A stretch of 64,000 nt of DNA. Origin: Daphnia carinata. Lineage: Eukaryota; Arthropoda; Branchiopoda; Diplostraca; Daphniidae. A program made the position numbers and the translations under genes. Numbering within the stretch: the stretch's first letter is position 1; every line of letters begins with the position of its first letter. The stretch is from NCBI RefSeq assembly GCF_022539665.2, contig NC_081337.1:2952679-3016678 (forward strand), in the 5' to 3' direction. This document shows, piece after piece, positions 29,226 to 40,400 of this stretch. The notes beneath the pieces are model-generated. The model saw nothing but the letters and a program-made list of their open reading frames with translations, did not search any database and had not been told where the DNA came from.

Positions 29226-29484
29226 TATAGCATGTCAGTACCTTCCGCTTACTAGTGACAAGCGTAACCAGAATATGCATAGTGGAATCCAGCTAGTCAA
29301 AAGCGTAACTTAACAATTTGAGTTCTAACTCATAAATTAACATGGTGGAAATTAGGTGGCGTGTAGCTTGTTAAAAAAATCTGCAAATATTTTAACGCGA
29401 CGAATGGTTGTTCCTAGCTACCTATATTCTAGCATGCAAAATATCCTAAATTGGTGCGCATGAAATTTATTAGCTTTTAAAGTT

Positions 29485-29657
29485 TAGCTAATGAAATGGT
29501 TCTTCGTAGCATGTATGTTAACAACATAGAAATGATCACCATCGTTTACGCATGAAATTATATTACTTGTTAGTCATTTTTTCATAGCTAATCAAATAGT
29601 TTTTCTTGGAACGTATGGAGACAACATGTAATATTACCATCATTTTATACGCATGCT
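29485..29657 (+). repeat. Diverged tandem repeat in left subterminal region
   Basis: Two copies about 100 bp apart (starting at 29485 and 29585). They share TAGCTAATSAAAT, then an ACAACAT block, then ACCATC...TTTA(TA)CGCATG. Such repeats near an end are likely binding sites for element proteins. Confidence 0.65.
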
Positions 29658-30133
29658 ATTTCCCTATTTGAATTTTTCGTTTTCATGAAATACTTTTACA
29701 TTATATTAACCTTTCTTCATCAAACATAATAACGAACCTACGAGTAAACCACATAAATCGCGGTAAAACAATATTTTATAACTTCATCATTAGGTCATAT
29801 TTCAAGCAAAGGTAGATTTATAATGTTCGAGAAAAGAGAAGTATTATTAGCATAAAGCACTTAATTTTAAACATAAAAGCAGTAAAGTTTTTAGGATTTC
29901 ATGTTTCTCTTATAATAGCCTCATAAAAGGATAACCTGTTGATAGTTTTTTCCCCAAATTCCAATCAATCTGTCGAATTGATAGAATAGGTTTGACAGAG
30001 GTAAATAATAAAAAATACATAAAAGGTACTCTAATCTGTACATCGATTTTTTAATTGTATATTTTCAGCCCGGCAGGTGAAACATGGAAGAAAACGAAAC
30101 GTGAAAATGAAAAAATTTAGTTTAAGATTGGAA

Positions 30134-32966
30134 TTAATCACTCTCTAAATGATTTACCATCGCAGTAGCTAGATATGTGTTTGTTAAATCATTATTCATC
30201 ACCAAAACACACTTTTTTTTAATTTCTGAAGGATCAAAAGCGTACTGATGTTTTGATATCCCCACAAGACGTGTTGTTTGTCCACAAATAGGATTGAAAT
30301 GAAGATCATTGAAAGGGGAAGGCAAAAATATATGCTTCGATTCTGAACCATATTTTTTCGCAATGATGAATGTCACAGATAATGATTCAAGATAAACTAT
30401 GCTGTCAATAGCAATAAAGTCTCCGTTTTCAAGCAATGCGCAGTAATTGATTCTTTTAGGGGATTTTCCATACTCGGTGGTAGTAAAAATGGAGCCAATT
30501 GAATTAAGTTGAGCCCGAGGGAAAAAATCGAAAATTCCTTGAAAATCTATTACGTCTCGAAAATGATTTAACTCCGGATGGTATCGCAACTTATTTCTTA
30601 TTGCTACTTCCTCGCTCACTGTCAATTGCCGACTAAATGATCCACCAATTAATTTGACAGATCCAGAATTAGTTATTTTGCCTTTGCCAAGTTGGCCAAC
30701 AGAATCATCGTGGGATAAATTAAGCAAATCTCTAAAAAGGTTTTCGACAGGCAATGGTACATTTTCGGTTTTCAACAGCCGTATTGTTTCCTCTCTGACT
30801 GCCAAATTTATCAAATATGTTGTGCTCATTTGTTCGGTAATTGCCTGTGTCCCTTTACACATTGAAACCAACACCCCATTAAACCATTCAGGAATATAGG
30901 CCGAAGTTGCCCACAAGCAACCCCATTTCCTTACACTATCTGGTAAATGGGTCAAAAAATGCAAATTGATCCCAATGTGTTCGATCCCATAAAGGGTTTC
31001 TGTGTCAATAACAAATTTGTGGAACACAGCTTCTACGTTGGAAACGTCGGCCACATTGACACATTCTTGTAACAACATGGACATGCCGTACACAAGACTA
31101 GAGAAATGTTCAAAAAAAGGTGCTGGCAAGAGGCCTTCTAAGAGATGAAAATAGTATAGGACAAATGTCCGATACATAGACGCTTTCCAATTGGTTAAAT
31201 CACTAAGAGAATCAATAGTGCAGGAAATATCGTAGGGGGGTTTGGCTTGAGACAGGCGGGCATTAATAACGGCGAGGTAGTGACCTATATACCATTTTTT
31301 CACCTTATGTTTCTTGTCAGTCCAAAGCATAATGAAAGTCTTGAAAACACCTAGGCAACAAGAATGCATATACTCCGGAATATATGCCTCTACGTGGTCG
31401 AAAAAATTCAATTTTTCGAATGGATTAGGGCCAACAATTCCATGGATTGGCTTATTCCTCAACATGCCAACCAGTTGTAGATCCTTTTTATGTTGTTCCA
31501 TGGACCTCGGTTTAAAGGTGGGGTATGAATTAGGCTGCGGATACACCCGGACATTACCCTTTCCTTTTCGCACTCGTTCGCCAGGATGAAGGCAAAAGTC
31601 GCATCCAAACTCACCATTAAATTGAGTTGAATTGCGAACGAGTGGACGAGCGACAGTGTCAGTCGAAATAATTAAAACACGCACTTTGTAGACTATTCCG
31701 TTCACATCTACACCGTGTGTCTGAAGCTTATTCAGTTCTTCAATAGGTTGTTTGAGGAGGGTTTCTCTTGGTGGCTTCTTATTTCCGTACCAAAGGGCTA
31801 GTAAAACAATACAAGATCTACGTATCTTGTAATTGGCTTCGTTAATGATCCCCATCAATGGCCAAATTCCGAACTTGCTAGATTTGAACGTCTGAGCTCC
31901 ATCAGTATTTATCTGCAAAGTAATGGTTTTTTCATCGATAATACCGGCTTCTCGTAGTTTTCTGTAATTTCCGCCTGAGTTCACATCGCTGCGAATGTTA
32001 GGGTCATCTGAAAGATGTGCTGACTCTTGTAGTTTATAATGATGAGTTTTAATGTAATTAATAATCTGTTCGGCAATCGGAAGTTGAAGTATATAGCAGT
32101 CACTTGAGCGATTTTTTGTATGCTTGTGTCCACATTGTTGTTTTTCAATCGGGACTTTATTCTCGTCTACCACAAGTTCCGCATTACATTTTTTCTGCCT
32201 ACAGACGTATGTTTTTTGAATTGTTGTCTTCAAATGGCTGTATTTTGATAGCAGGTTATGTGGGCTCGTTAAATTTTTTATGCTAGTCTTTGTAGCCACC
32301 ATCAAGATTTGGAGATGATGCTGTAAGGCAACTTTAGACAAACGGTGTCTTAGGTAGAAGAGTAGACATAACAGTGGCAGATACACCGATGAATCAGTTT
32401 CAGTTTTTTCCTAAAATGGATGTTTAAATTACCATTACAATTCACTAATAAAACCAAGTTTATGATTATACTTCCGTTCCTGAATACAGATGCATGTCAC
32501 TGCTGGTTTCTTCTGTTATGCTATCTACTTCTACAGAACTTCCATCGGCTACAGAGTCATTTGACATTTCACGTTGTAAGATACTAGAAACAACTTTTGT
32601 ATCAGAAGCTTGATGTATATTTTCTTGTACTACAGGAAAACTACAGAAATCTTCTTGAATTATACTTTGTCGATGAGAATTTATATCTTCCGCAGCCAAT
32701 ATTGTCAGAGTGTCATTAGGTATTTCACATTCAACTGCAATATCTGTACCTGGACTACTGGTTAGAGGATGGTTAGAGGTCTATGAAACGAAATATAAAG
32801 TAATTTAGGAAAATTATGATTGACAAAGTTTTCGCACCTCATTTTTAGCTGTCTTGCAAGGAGGATTCAACATTCTATCGACAATTTCAGAAGCTTTCCT
32901 TTTTCCCATTCTGTTGAGAGTCCATCTAGAATATCCAGCTTTTTTCTCGTTCTTACGAAGACTCAT
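30134..32966 (-). CDS. TNP2-type transposase of the transposon
   Basis: Predicted DNA transposase of the CACTA/EnSpm (TNP2) superfamily. Three exons: 32966-32838, 32780-32472, 32410-30134 (about 904 residues), phase 0 at both junctions. The N-terminus is short and basic (KRKASEIVDRML), then comes an acidic Ser-rich exon. The large exon carries the hallmarks: a CxxxxC...CGHKH putative zinc cluster, ITLQINTDGAQTFKSSKFG followed by IWPLMGIINE, and GNKKPP with EELNKLQTHGV. STDTVARPL, QFNGEFGCDFCLHPG and EYMHSCCLGVFK follow. These Asp- and Cys/His-containing blocks match the order in animal TNP2 transposases. No in-frame stop lies between the start and 30134, so the copy may be active or recently active. 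Confidence 0.86.
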
Positions 32967-33485
32967 GTTCCGGAAATAAAGTATGTAATATGAAATATAA
33001 TTCAACGTGTTGAACTTAACTTAAGTACAAGAACGCAAGAATGAAATTCAATGTTTTCTTCACTGTTTACATTCGAATGTAGTCTGCTACAAGCTTTTTG
33101 ACAGAAGCTTATAGATCAATATTTAAACATCGAAATTTTTATTGCAAAGTTAATATTAGTTTTAGTAGATAATTGAAAGAAAAAATTTCCTATATTAAAT
33201 TTATACAATGATTATGTATTTGAAAGCATATCATACTTTTCAGATGAAAATGCAATCTTGCAACAGCGGTATTTGGCGCCAAAACATTTTCAATTCGCCT
33301 CATGCTGTATTTGTACTGCACTGTTTACTTAGAGTATAGTGGGTTTCAGACACCATTCACTTGGCTTTCAGTATTTTTATCTTTATTTGACGAAGATAGT
33401 GTCGTTTGATTCACAAAGGTATTTCCACTTGTCAATTTCATTGTATTCAAGAAAAATTTTGCAATACTTTGTGTTATTTTCAGAA
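32967..33485. promoter_or_regulatory. Divergent promoter region of the transposon genes
   Basis: About 520 AT-rich bases between the two divergent start codons. A T-rich tract followed by TTTTCAG directly precedes the plus-strand ATG region (33478-33483), so the plus gene probably has an untranslated first exon here. No core promoter motif can be named with confidence. Confidence 0.5.
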
Positions 33486-35467
33486 ATGGAAAAGTCTTCG
33501 AAGAATGTTTCACTTCCTTTGGTCTTGTTCGAGTTCATTGAAAGTGATTGTGTTGCTGGTGTTGGAACACTTGGATCTATTTATAAGCCTCCTCTTCCAG
33601 AGAGCTTAAGTGAAAGTGTTCTTATGGTGCATTCTTGGATCACATCAAGTCAACATTTCACCATCCAGTAAGTATTCAGCATTTTATCTATTAAGTCATT
33701 AATAAGTTCAAGCGTCTTTCACAATATTTTCTTTTCTCTTTGCAGATGGCAAAAGAAATGTAAAAACAATTGGAATGATAAAATTTATGGAAACTGTTCA
33801 ACTGAAGATCCTGAGGATGAATTTAGACTTTGTCGTGCAGTCATGTTATCAGGTATATTAAAAGTTATCGTTTCATCATTATGTAATTGAATCATCATTG
33901 TGTTTAATATCTATACAGAAGATAAAGATTTCCTTAAAAAACATCTGCAAATGTTAAATAAGAAATCTGCCCTGGCGAAAGAGGCCCATCAACTTAAGGC
34001 AAACAAAGTTAGACGTAACAAAGGCAATGTTACGATATCTACAAATAGCAACAATATTCCTGTTAGTATTGCTACTAAATCGAAGCCCTTATCTGCCAGC
34101 CCAACTGCTCGGAAGGATGATCCTAGTAATAAAACTAGTAAAATTCGTCGCCAACTAAATTTTAATTAATCGAAAAAATGTCTAATACAGGAGCTCTAAC
34201 TGAAAATTGTGATGGCGATCAACATACCGGCTTATCACCAAAAACGGACGATGCAATAAGCCTTAAACGTCGATTAGTGCAGGTAACTATTCAACAATAA
34301 TGTATGTCAAATAATATATATATTGAAATAATTATTTGTTTGACTCTTACAGGAAAACCAAGATTTAAAGAAGAAAGTGGCTCGACTTGAAAATGAGAAG
34401 GAAGAAGAACGAAAAATTCTCAGTGGACAGATAATGGAACTCGAAGAGCAATTGGGCACACTCGAAAAACTTTGCAAAGACAAAGCTACGGAGGTATCGA
34501 ACTTAACTGAAACACTTGAAAAATTGCATGCCGATCAACTTGCTCCAGGTGTTCTTATCCAACGTGAGTTTTGTACAATTAATGCTCAAAGTAATTGGCT
34601 AATATCGTTCTTTTACCCTTTAGATATGACCGACCTGATTAGTGTCATCAAAACTGATTCGGAAAAAAGACAGGGTGAGTTTCTACGCTTATCAAATCAA
34701 TTTGCCAGCTTCCCTTCGTCTTCTGTTTCCACGCCTTGTTCGTCCCAACTGGCTACTCCGACAAAGCGATTAGTAATTTCACATTTTTTAGTCTTCGAAT
34801 CATTAATGAAAATTTACTAATACTTGCTATACCTTTTTTTGATTGGGCAGGTCAAGTTTGATGGAGATATACTGATTGATCCAGATGCGCTAAAGAACGC
34901 CATTGCCTATGGATCTACTGCCAACACCGATCATAATTTAAACCTAATGATCAACACGATCCTTGACGCATTTTACAAGCAGAGCGAATTGGCAGCCTTT
35001 AGTTTATCTGGAAAGCCATGTCCTAATATGAAGGGGAGTAAGGCAAAGCCTAAAATTCCAGCACAAATCATGCAAGCCCTTAAAAGTAAGTAATTTTTTT
35101 ATTTGAAAGGCTCTTTACTGCATAATTATGAATTATTATTTTTTTAGATTTCATACGAAGGCATTGGAAACAATGGTACCAGGTTGTTCCAACCGATAAA
35201 GCCATCAACAGTGGAGTTGGGGCAAAACTACGCTCCTGCCATACAGCCGCTAAAAAACAACAAAAAAAGTCTACAAATGCGAAAATTTCTCCAATAATTA
35301 ACGAAGACGACATCGGCAATGATTCCAACAACTTGAATAGTAATACCTTATTAGACGACAATCCTGGAGATGACCTAGAAGATATTGAAGTTTCGTCAAG
35401 CTTCGAGGAAATTGGAAAACAAAGTGATGACTCGTCATCGGCTGATGAAAACGAAAACGAAATTTAA
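33486..35467 (+). CDS. Transposon accessory protein, coiled coil + BEN-like domain
   Basis: Second gene of the transposon. Exons: 33486-33667, 33746-33852, 33919-34125 or 34137 (or to a stop at 34169), 34191-34282, 34353-34563, 34624-34772, 34851-35085, 35148-35467. With a donor at 34125 the phases fit and give about 500 residues. Seen: a basic N-terminal segment (KANKVRRNKGN); a strong coiled coil (ENQDLKKKVARLENEKEEER and following heptads); a Ser/Thr-rich linker; and a region with a conserved-looking ILIDPDALKNAIAYG, LMINTILDAFYKQSELAAFS and IMQALKSNFIRRHWKQW. The pattern of that last region resembles BEN DNA-binding domains. The tail is acidic. An alternative ATG at 34178, 9 bases after the stop at 34169, could start a shorter coiled-coil/BEN protein. 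Family assignment by eye; moderate. Confidence 0.68.
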
Positions 35468-35949
35468 TAACTTTCCACATTTGTTTAAGAGTATTGTACG
35501 TTGTGTGTGTTTTGTTGTCCTTTAAAACAGGGTAAGTATGAATGAAACTGGGCTTTTGCGTATATAACACTGCCATAAATTATTCAGAAACATCTTATGA
35601 TTGTTTTGGTGAAATAAGGATTGTACGTGCAATGTGTTGCAATAAACACGGCAATAATTATGAATGTTTTTCGTTGTATGATTAATAATGTAATTAATGT
35701 ACAAATTCTAAAAGACAAAAAATCTAAACTTTAAACTAGCTTGCTCGATTAGAGAGGAATACCAACTAGATAATACTATATCATACCCAACGTAAAGTTA
35801 GCATTCGAAAAAAATCCATGGAACTAGCTAAGTAAAAAAATGTAAAACACAAACGAGTAAAACGCTTGCTTGTGGGGGTGCAAAGCTAGCTCGCTAAAAA
35901 CATGTTGGGAACAACTAAAAACCAGGCATTTTGGCGAACTAGTTACTAG

Positions 35950-36997
35950 CTAGTTTAATGTAACCTTTTTCGCACGGGTACTTTTGAACGCTGGCTCAAA
36001 GTTTCCTGGTTCGTCGTTATTTTGAAGAGATGAACGACCTTCTGTGCAAGTCTGAAACCCGGAAAACTCTAGTCGGGCGAGCTGATCGGTAAGCATTCTG
36101 CATAACATATAATTTAAAAATCAGCACCGACCCAGAAAAGCTAAAAACAAAACAAGCAAGTCAAACTAAGCTGCAGCCCGATGAATAGATTTACCTGTCG
36201 CCAAAAACTGTGTCATACGAAGGCGGGGGTGGCATTTCGCCATTTAAACCTCCTTCCAAAATCCCTGGTGCTGAAGCAACGAAACAATTTCGCGGTTCCA
36301 CAGGACTTATTTGGCGCCGATTTTTCATTATTAGCCCTGCAATAATGAGCGACATTGCCAAAAAAATGGGTATACCGCAAATGGTTATAACGAATTCTCT
36401 CAGAGTTAACTCTAAATGAAAAAAAAAATGTTGATGTTTGAATTTCGATGTTTGCCAAAAATTTAAAATGAAAAACCGAAAATGGCCACATTGGTGGAAG
36501 CACTTATTTCTGAAATGCTACTAGAAGCCGACAGGTGAAGCAGACATCTCCATTTGCCATTTTTGGCAGTTGCCGCCAATTTCTACAGACAATAGGTGAT
36601 CTGTTAGCTGACTAAAATGAACGTTTTCTTCTTTAGTTTGTGTTACAATTCACTTACAACAGTAATAACACATTGTCTTTGCTTCTCGTCCACAGAAAAC
36701 TGATAGATTTCTCCATTTGAAACTTTGCCGTCGTTTATAAACCAGCTGCATTCCTTCACTTTGATGTTGGGCAAGTAAGTTCTGCAGGTGATTTTGATGT
36801 AACTGTCTAACCAGTACAATGGATTCGCAGGAGACAAGCTGATATTTCCTTGAGTATTCCCGTGATCTAACGATAACGCAATTGTAGCCGGATAGTACGA
36901 AAAAGCTTAGGTATTAGAGCCAACTTAAAAAAATGTTCTCACACTTACTGATAAATAACAAAAGAAGAAAATCGAACAAACAGAATTTGATCGTCAT
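35950..36997 (-). CDS. Single-pass membrane protein, last exon invaded by the transposon
   Basis: Unrecognised gene. Exons on the minus strand: 36997-36949 (signal peptide MTIKFCLFDFLLLLFI), 36905-36658, about 36611/36607 to 36522/36533 (boundaries uncertain), 36409-36195, 36097-35950. The ectodomain has CR, ECSWFI and RQCVITV cysteines suggestive of an Ig-like fold. Then comes a transmembrane helix (FVITICGIPIFLAMSLIIAG), and a cytoplasmic tail with PPPPSYD, a PPxY motif of the kind bound by WW domains of Nedd4-type ligases. The final exon starts after ATGCAG and reads LTDQLARLEFSGFQ, then FEPAFK, and continues directly into the transposon terminal repeat, ending at a stop (35952-35950) inside the element. 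About 245-250 residues in the present form. Confidence 0.66.
35966..35980 (-). repeat. Right terminal inverted repeat
   Basis: TTTTTCGCACGGGTA; pairs perfectly with 29211-29225. Confidence 0.9.
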
Positions 36998-37410
36998 TTT
37001 CGTTTTGAGTTTACTACAATCTGAGAGGCAGTGATGCATCTTCCCATGTATCCATGTTCACACTCGGGTAGCGTTTGACACACTGATATCCGGCGCCGAG
37101 AAGGCTCTTGGTAAAATAAGATTGTGGTTTATGAGTCGCTGCAGAACCGTGACTCTGCCGTGAATACGATCGGCCGCTTCTCGGGAAAGGAGCCTATAAA
37201 GAACGAGAAGCTTGGGAAAGAGGAGAGGGAAAAAGGATGAGATTTGCGTTTCCCATTTTGAAACTCGAAGGGTTACACGATCCACCAGCTGCAGTTATGG
37301 GTTTTCATAAATTTTGCGTAGAACCTTTACGCGCAGTACTGTTCGCTATACGCACTTAAATCTTTTGAAATGCGGTTGTATCGGTCGATATTTTTGTTTC
37401 AATTCTTTTA
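36998..37410. promoter_or_regulatory. Divergent region, membrane-protein gene / GTF3C4
   Basis: About 410 bp between opposed start codons. A 75-codon minus frame at 37285-37058 has no family features. No core motif was identified. Confidence 0.5.
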
Positions 37411-40400
37411 ATGCTTTCGTCCATAAATGAACCGCATGGCAAAACAAAATATTTGCTGATTTCAGCTGCTTCAGGGAAGCCAAATGCAACACCAACATTT
37501 TATAACGCCAATAACAAACAACCCTTTAAAAGAGAATACTGTATTGTTACTACAAATTCCCTGCATTTTTTTCATCTCTACGAAAATAGGTAATATTAGT
37601 TAAAGAAACAATGAAAGTGATAGGGTTAAATTATGATTATCACCGCATTGTAGTATGCAGACTTGCCGTCCGATTATTTCTTGAGCGATTATAGGTAGCC
37701 GTCGATAATCACAAAAAAAATGATCGGCGATCATTTGTCTGTTGAAAAAATTTGATCGGCGATTAAATTTCTTAGATTGTTTTTCCGATTATTTTTGATC
37801 GCCATCTAGCAGTAAGAAAATAACTTGCCATTGTTTAAATTGAAAAAATTGAAACAAGTAAACATTTCAAAAAAGCGTCTGCTAAAAAAGTGACACAGCT
37901 ATGAGTAGACTTTCATATAGTCTCATCTACCGTTCATAGATGTCGCTAAATAATCGAAAAATAATCGCGATTAAAAATTAATTTTTTTCCACTTTAATCG
38001 CCAATTGCGATTGTTTTAAAATAATTTGATCGCCGATTAAAATTTTAATTGAAATCGCAATCGCGATTAATTTTCAATCGCGATTACGGCAGGTCTGGTA
38101 GTATGTGAAACCTGGCTTCAAGAAATCCCACAGGATTCCTTGTCCCATGTCCTGTTTTGAGGTTAAATTCCTTTCTACATTTGATAGAATAGGATGGTAA
38201 TAATAAATAAAGAAATTAATTAATTAATTTTAATAAAATTAAACACATCCATGGCATTTAGTCACCAGATGGTATTAGCTATACATACATTTTTTGTGGT
38301 TGCAGACGACGTCAGAACGAACATTCAGAAAGTATTAGTTTTGCAAAAGGCGCCTAAACTGCACGTGAAATAAATTTGAGTAATAGATTAGCTTAATAAA
38401 TTTTTATTGCTTCGTCATTAAATTTATATGCATCGATTTAGAAGGGCGCATGAATGGAATACGTCGTTGGTACAAGGGTGCCGCTGCAGAGGGTCACTGT
38501 AACACCTTTTGCTGTTTCCACCTCAGAATGTAATGTCATTGCAGCAATCACCCTCCAAGGCGTGCATTTGTTTGTAAGTTTTTTCGTATATCTATACAAC
38601 ATGCTGCGTACGTTTAGCGTCAACCGTCATATTCCGTTATTCTTCTGCTACATAATGGGGGGAGTGGTGGGTCTCGACTATACAGACCAAGTGTTTGATG
38701 GGAAGTCACCCGGTTTGTTGGCAGCTTTTGGCGATTTCAATTCTGACAAACTTACTGATGTGTTTGTGATTGACAACCATCAACACAGTTTTGGTGTACT
38801 CTTGGCACATACAGAACCACCCTTTTTACGAAGAGAACATTTTGACTGCAATCTTGGGGATGAAATCATTGTAGGCCTTGTGCCAGGGGACTTTGATGGT
38901 GATGGTGCAATGGATGTCCTAGCATTGAGCCAACCCAAACCTAGCTTTTGGTCATCTACGTCTGCCAAAGAAACATTTAATGTCTATGTTGCATGGGGAG
39001 AACTAACAAAACTGGAATGCCCTATTCAAAACAAGCCACTTCTGCAAACAAAGGGCCACCCTCTCGTCCTTGACTACAATGGCGATATGATTTCTGATCT
39101 ATTTGCTCTGGATATTAACGGAACTCGCCAATTTTGGATCTTCAATACAAGTCGCCAGATCGATCATCTAGTCAAAATGGAAGCCAACAACACTTTACGC
39201 ATCCCACATTCCCACGCTTTCGTCGATTTGGATGGTGACATGTCCACCGATCTTCTCCTGACAGGCCAAGATTCTTTTGAACTATGGCGCTTCAACAGCA
39301 CTAATGGACTGGAACTGGCACAAATAATTGAACTCCCCGTCAAAGGAGCTGTCGTTGGCCAATCTGTTTTTGTCGATGTCAATTTCGATGGGAAGATAGA
39401 CCACCTCGTACCCGTCTGTTCAGATTCCAAGTGCTTAAATAGCAGTTTTTATCTTTATTCTGGTGATCAATGGCAACTTATCCCCTGCGATCTGAAAGAT
39501 CCTTCAGGCAAAGTATGGACGTTCCAGCAGCCTGATCCATCTCAGTTTTATCAAGAAGCTCTGACTGCCCGAAGTGGTGATTTCAATTTAGATGGATATC
39601 CTGACTTGTTAGTCACGGTGACCTATTATGACCAAGTACGGGCAATTCTTTTAGAGAATGCTGGAAATGAGTTGACTGGCACTCGCCATTTTGTTCCTAA
39701 ATGGGATCTGCTGGCAGAATGGAATACGACAAGTGTCATGGCCACCATGTACGACATACAAGAAAAAGGTGTTTTAGACGTGCTACTCGTTCACCGCCCT
39801 GCCAATGGTCAGCTACAGATGGCTGCATACAAAAACACCTTAGACTACGATGCCAATTTCATCAAAGTCGTCGTCTTAACTGGACGCTGTTACGCCAACT
39901 GTTCCCATGGCCGAATTCCGTACGGAACTAACCTACCCGGTCCGTCCATTAGCTATCGTACGACGCAACCTAACGGCGAATTGCAATTGGCATGTAGTGC
40001 TCAATTATCACAGAGCGCTTACAGTGCTCTTCAGCTTCCTTACACATTGTTCGGACTTGCACGATCTCCGAATTTTCTGGAAACACTCCGTGTTAGTTTG
40101 AGCTACGTTCCGAATCCAGCCAGTCGGGAATGGACGCAGATCATCCCCAATTCTCAAATGATTATCATCCCAACATTGGAAGCGAGCTCTAAACATTGGC
40201 TCAATAAGCTCTTTGTTACTCCATCTAGAGCCATCGTTTTGTCAGCTGCTGCTTTGGGGGGTTTCGGCTTCTTTTTGGCTATCGTTGTCGCTATTTTGCA
40301 TGTGCGTGAAAGACGGGCTGACAAACTCGAGCAGATGGCGGTTGCTAATCGATTCCATTTTGACGCTATGTGATGATTATGTATTTGCCCCATTTTTTTT

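Larger units (their letters stand above)
29211..35980. mobile_element. Complete two-gene TNP2 (CACTA-like) DNA transposon
   Basis: Bounded by perfect 15-bp inverted repeats: 29211-29225 reads TACCCGTGCGAAAAA and 35966-35980 is its exact reverse complement. If the outer TA on each side is a 2-bp target duplication, the element proper is 29213-35978 (6,766 bp). Inside are two divergently transcribed multi-exon genes: a TNP2-type transposase (minus, 32966-30134) and a coiled-coil/BEN-like protein (plus, 33486-35467). Both ends carry clustered subterminal CTAGCT/ACTAG motifs, a feature of CACTA elements. No stop or frameshift was seen in the transposase. The termini are not the plant CACTA/G type, so subfamily placement is open. 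It lies in a coding exon of a host gene. Confidence 0.88.

Noticed and set aside
29211-35980. Retroelement or virus-derived insertion
   Set aside because: No reverse transcriptase, integrase, long terminal repeats or poly-A tail; the terminal inverted repeats and TNP2 transposase indicate a DNA transposon.
37660-38097. CRISPR-like or satellite array, from repeated CGATTA motifs
   Set aside because: Repeats are irregular and lie inside a bounded hAT MITE.
38454-38600. Upstream in-frame ATG for ITFG1
   Set aside because: Would place the signal peptide about 60 residues inside the protein; ATG 38601 fits the family.
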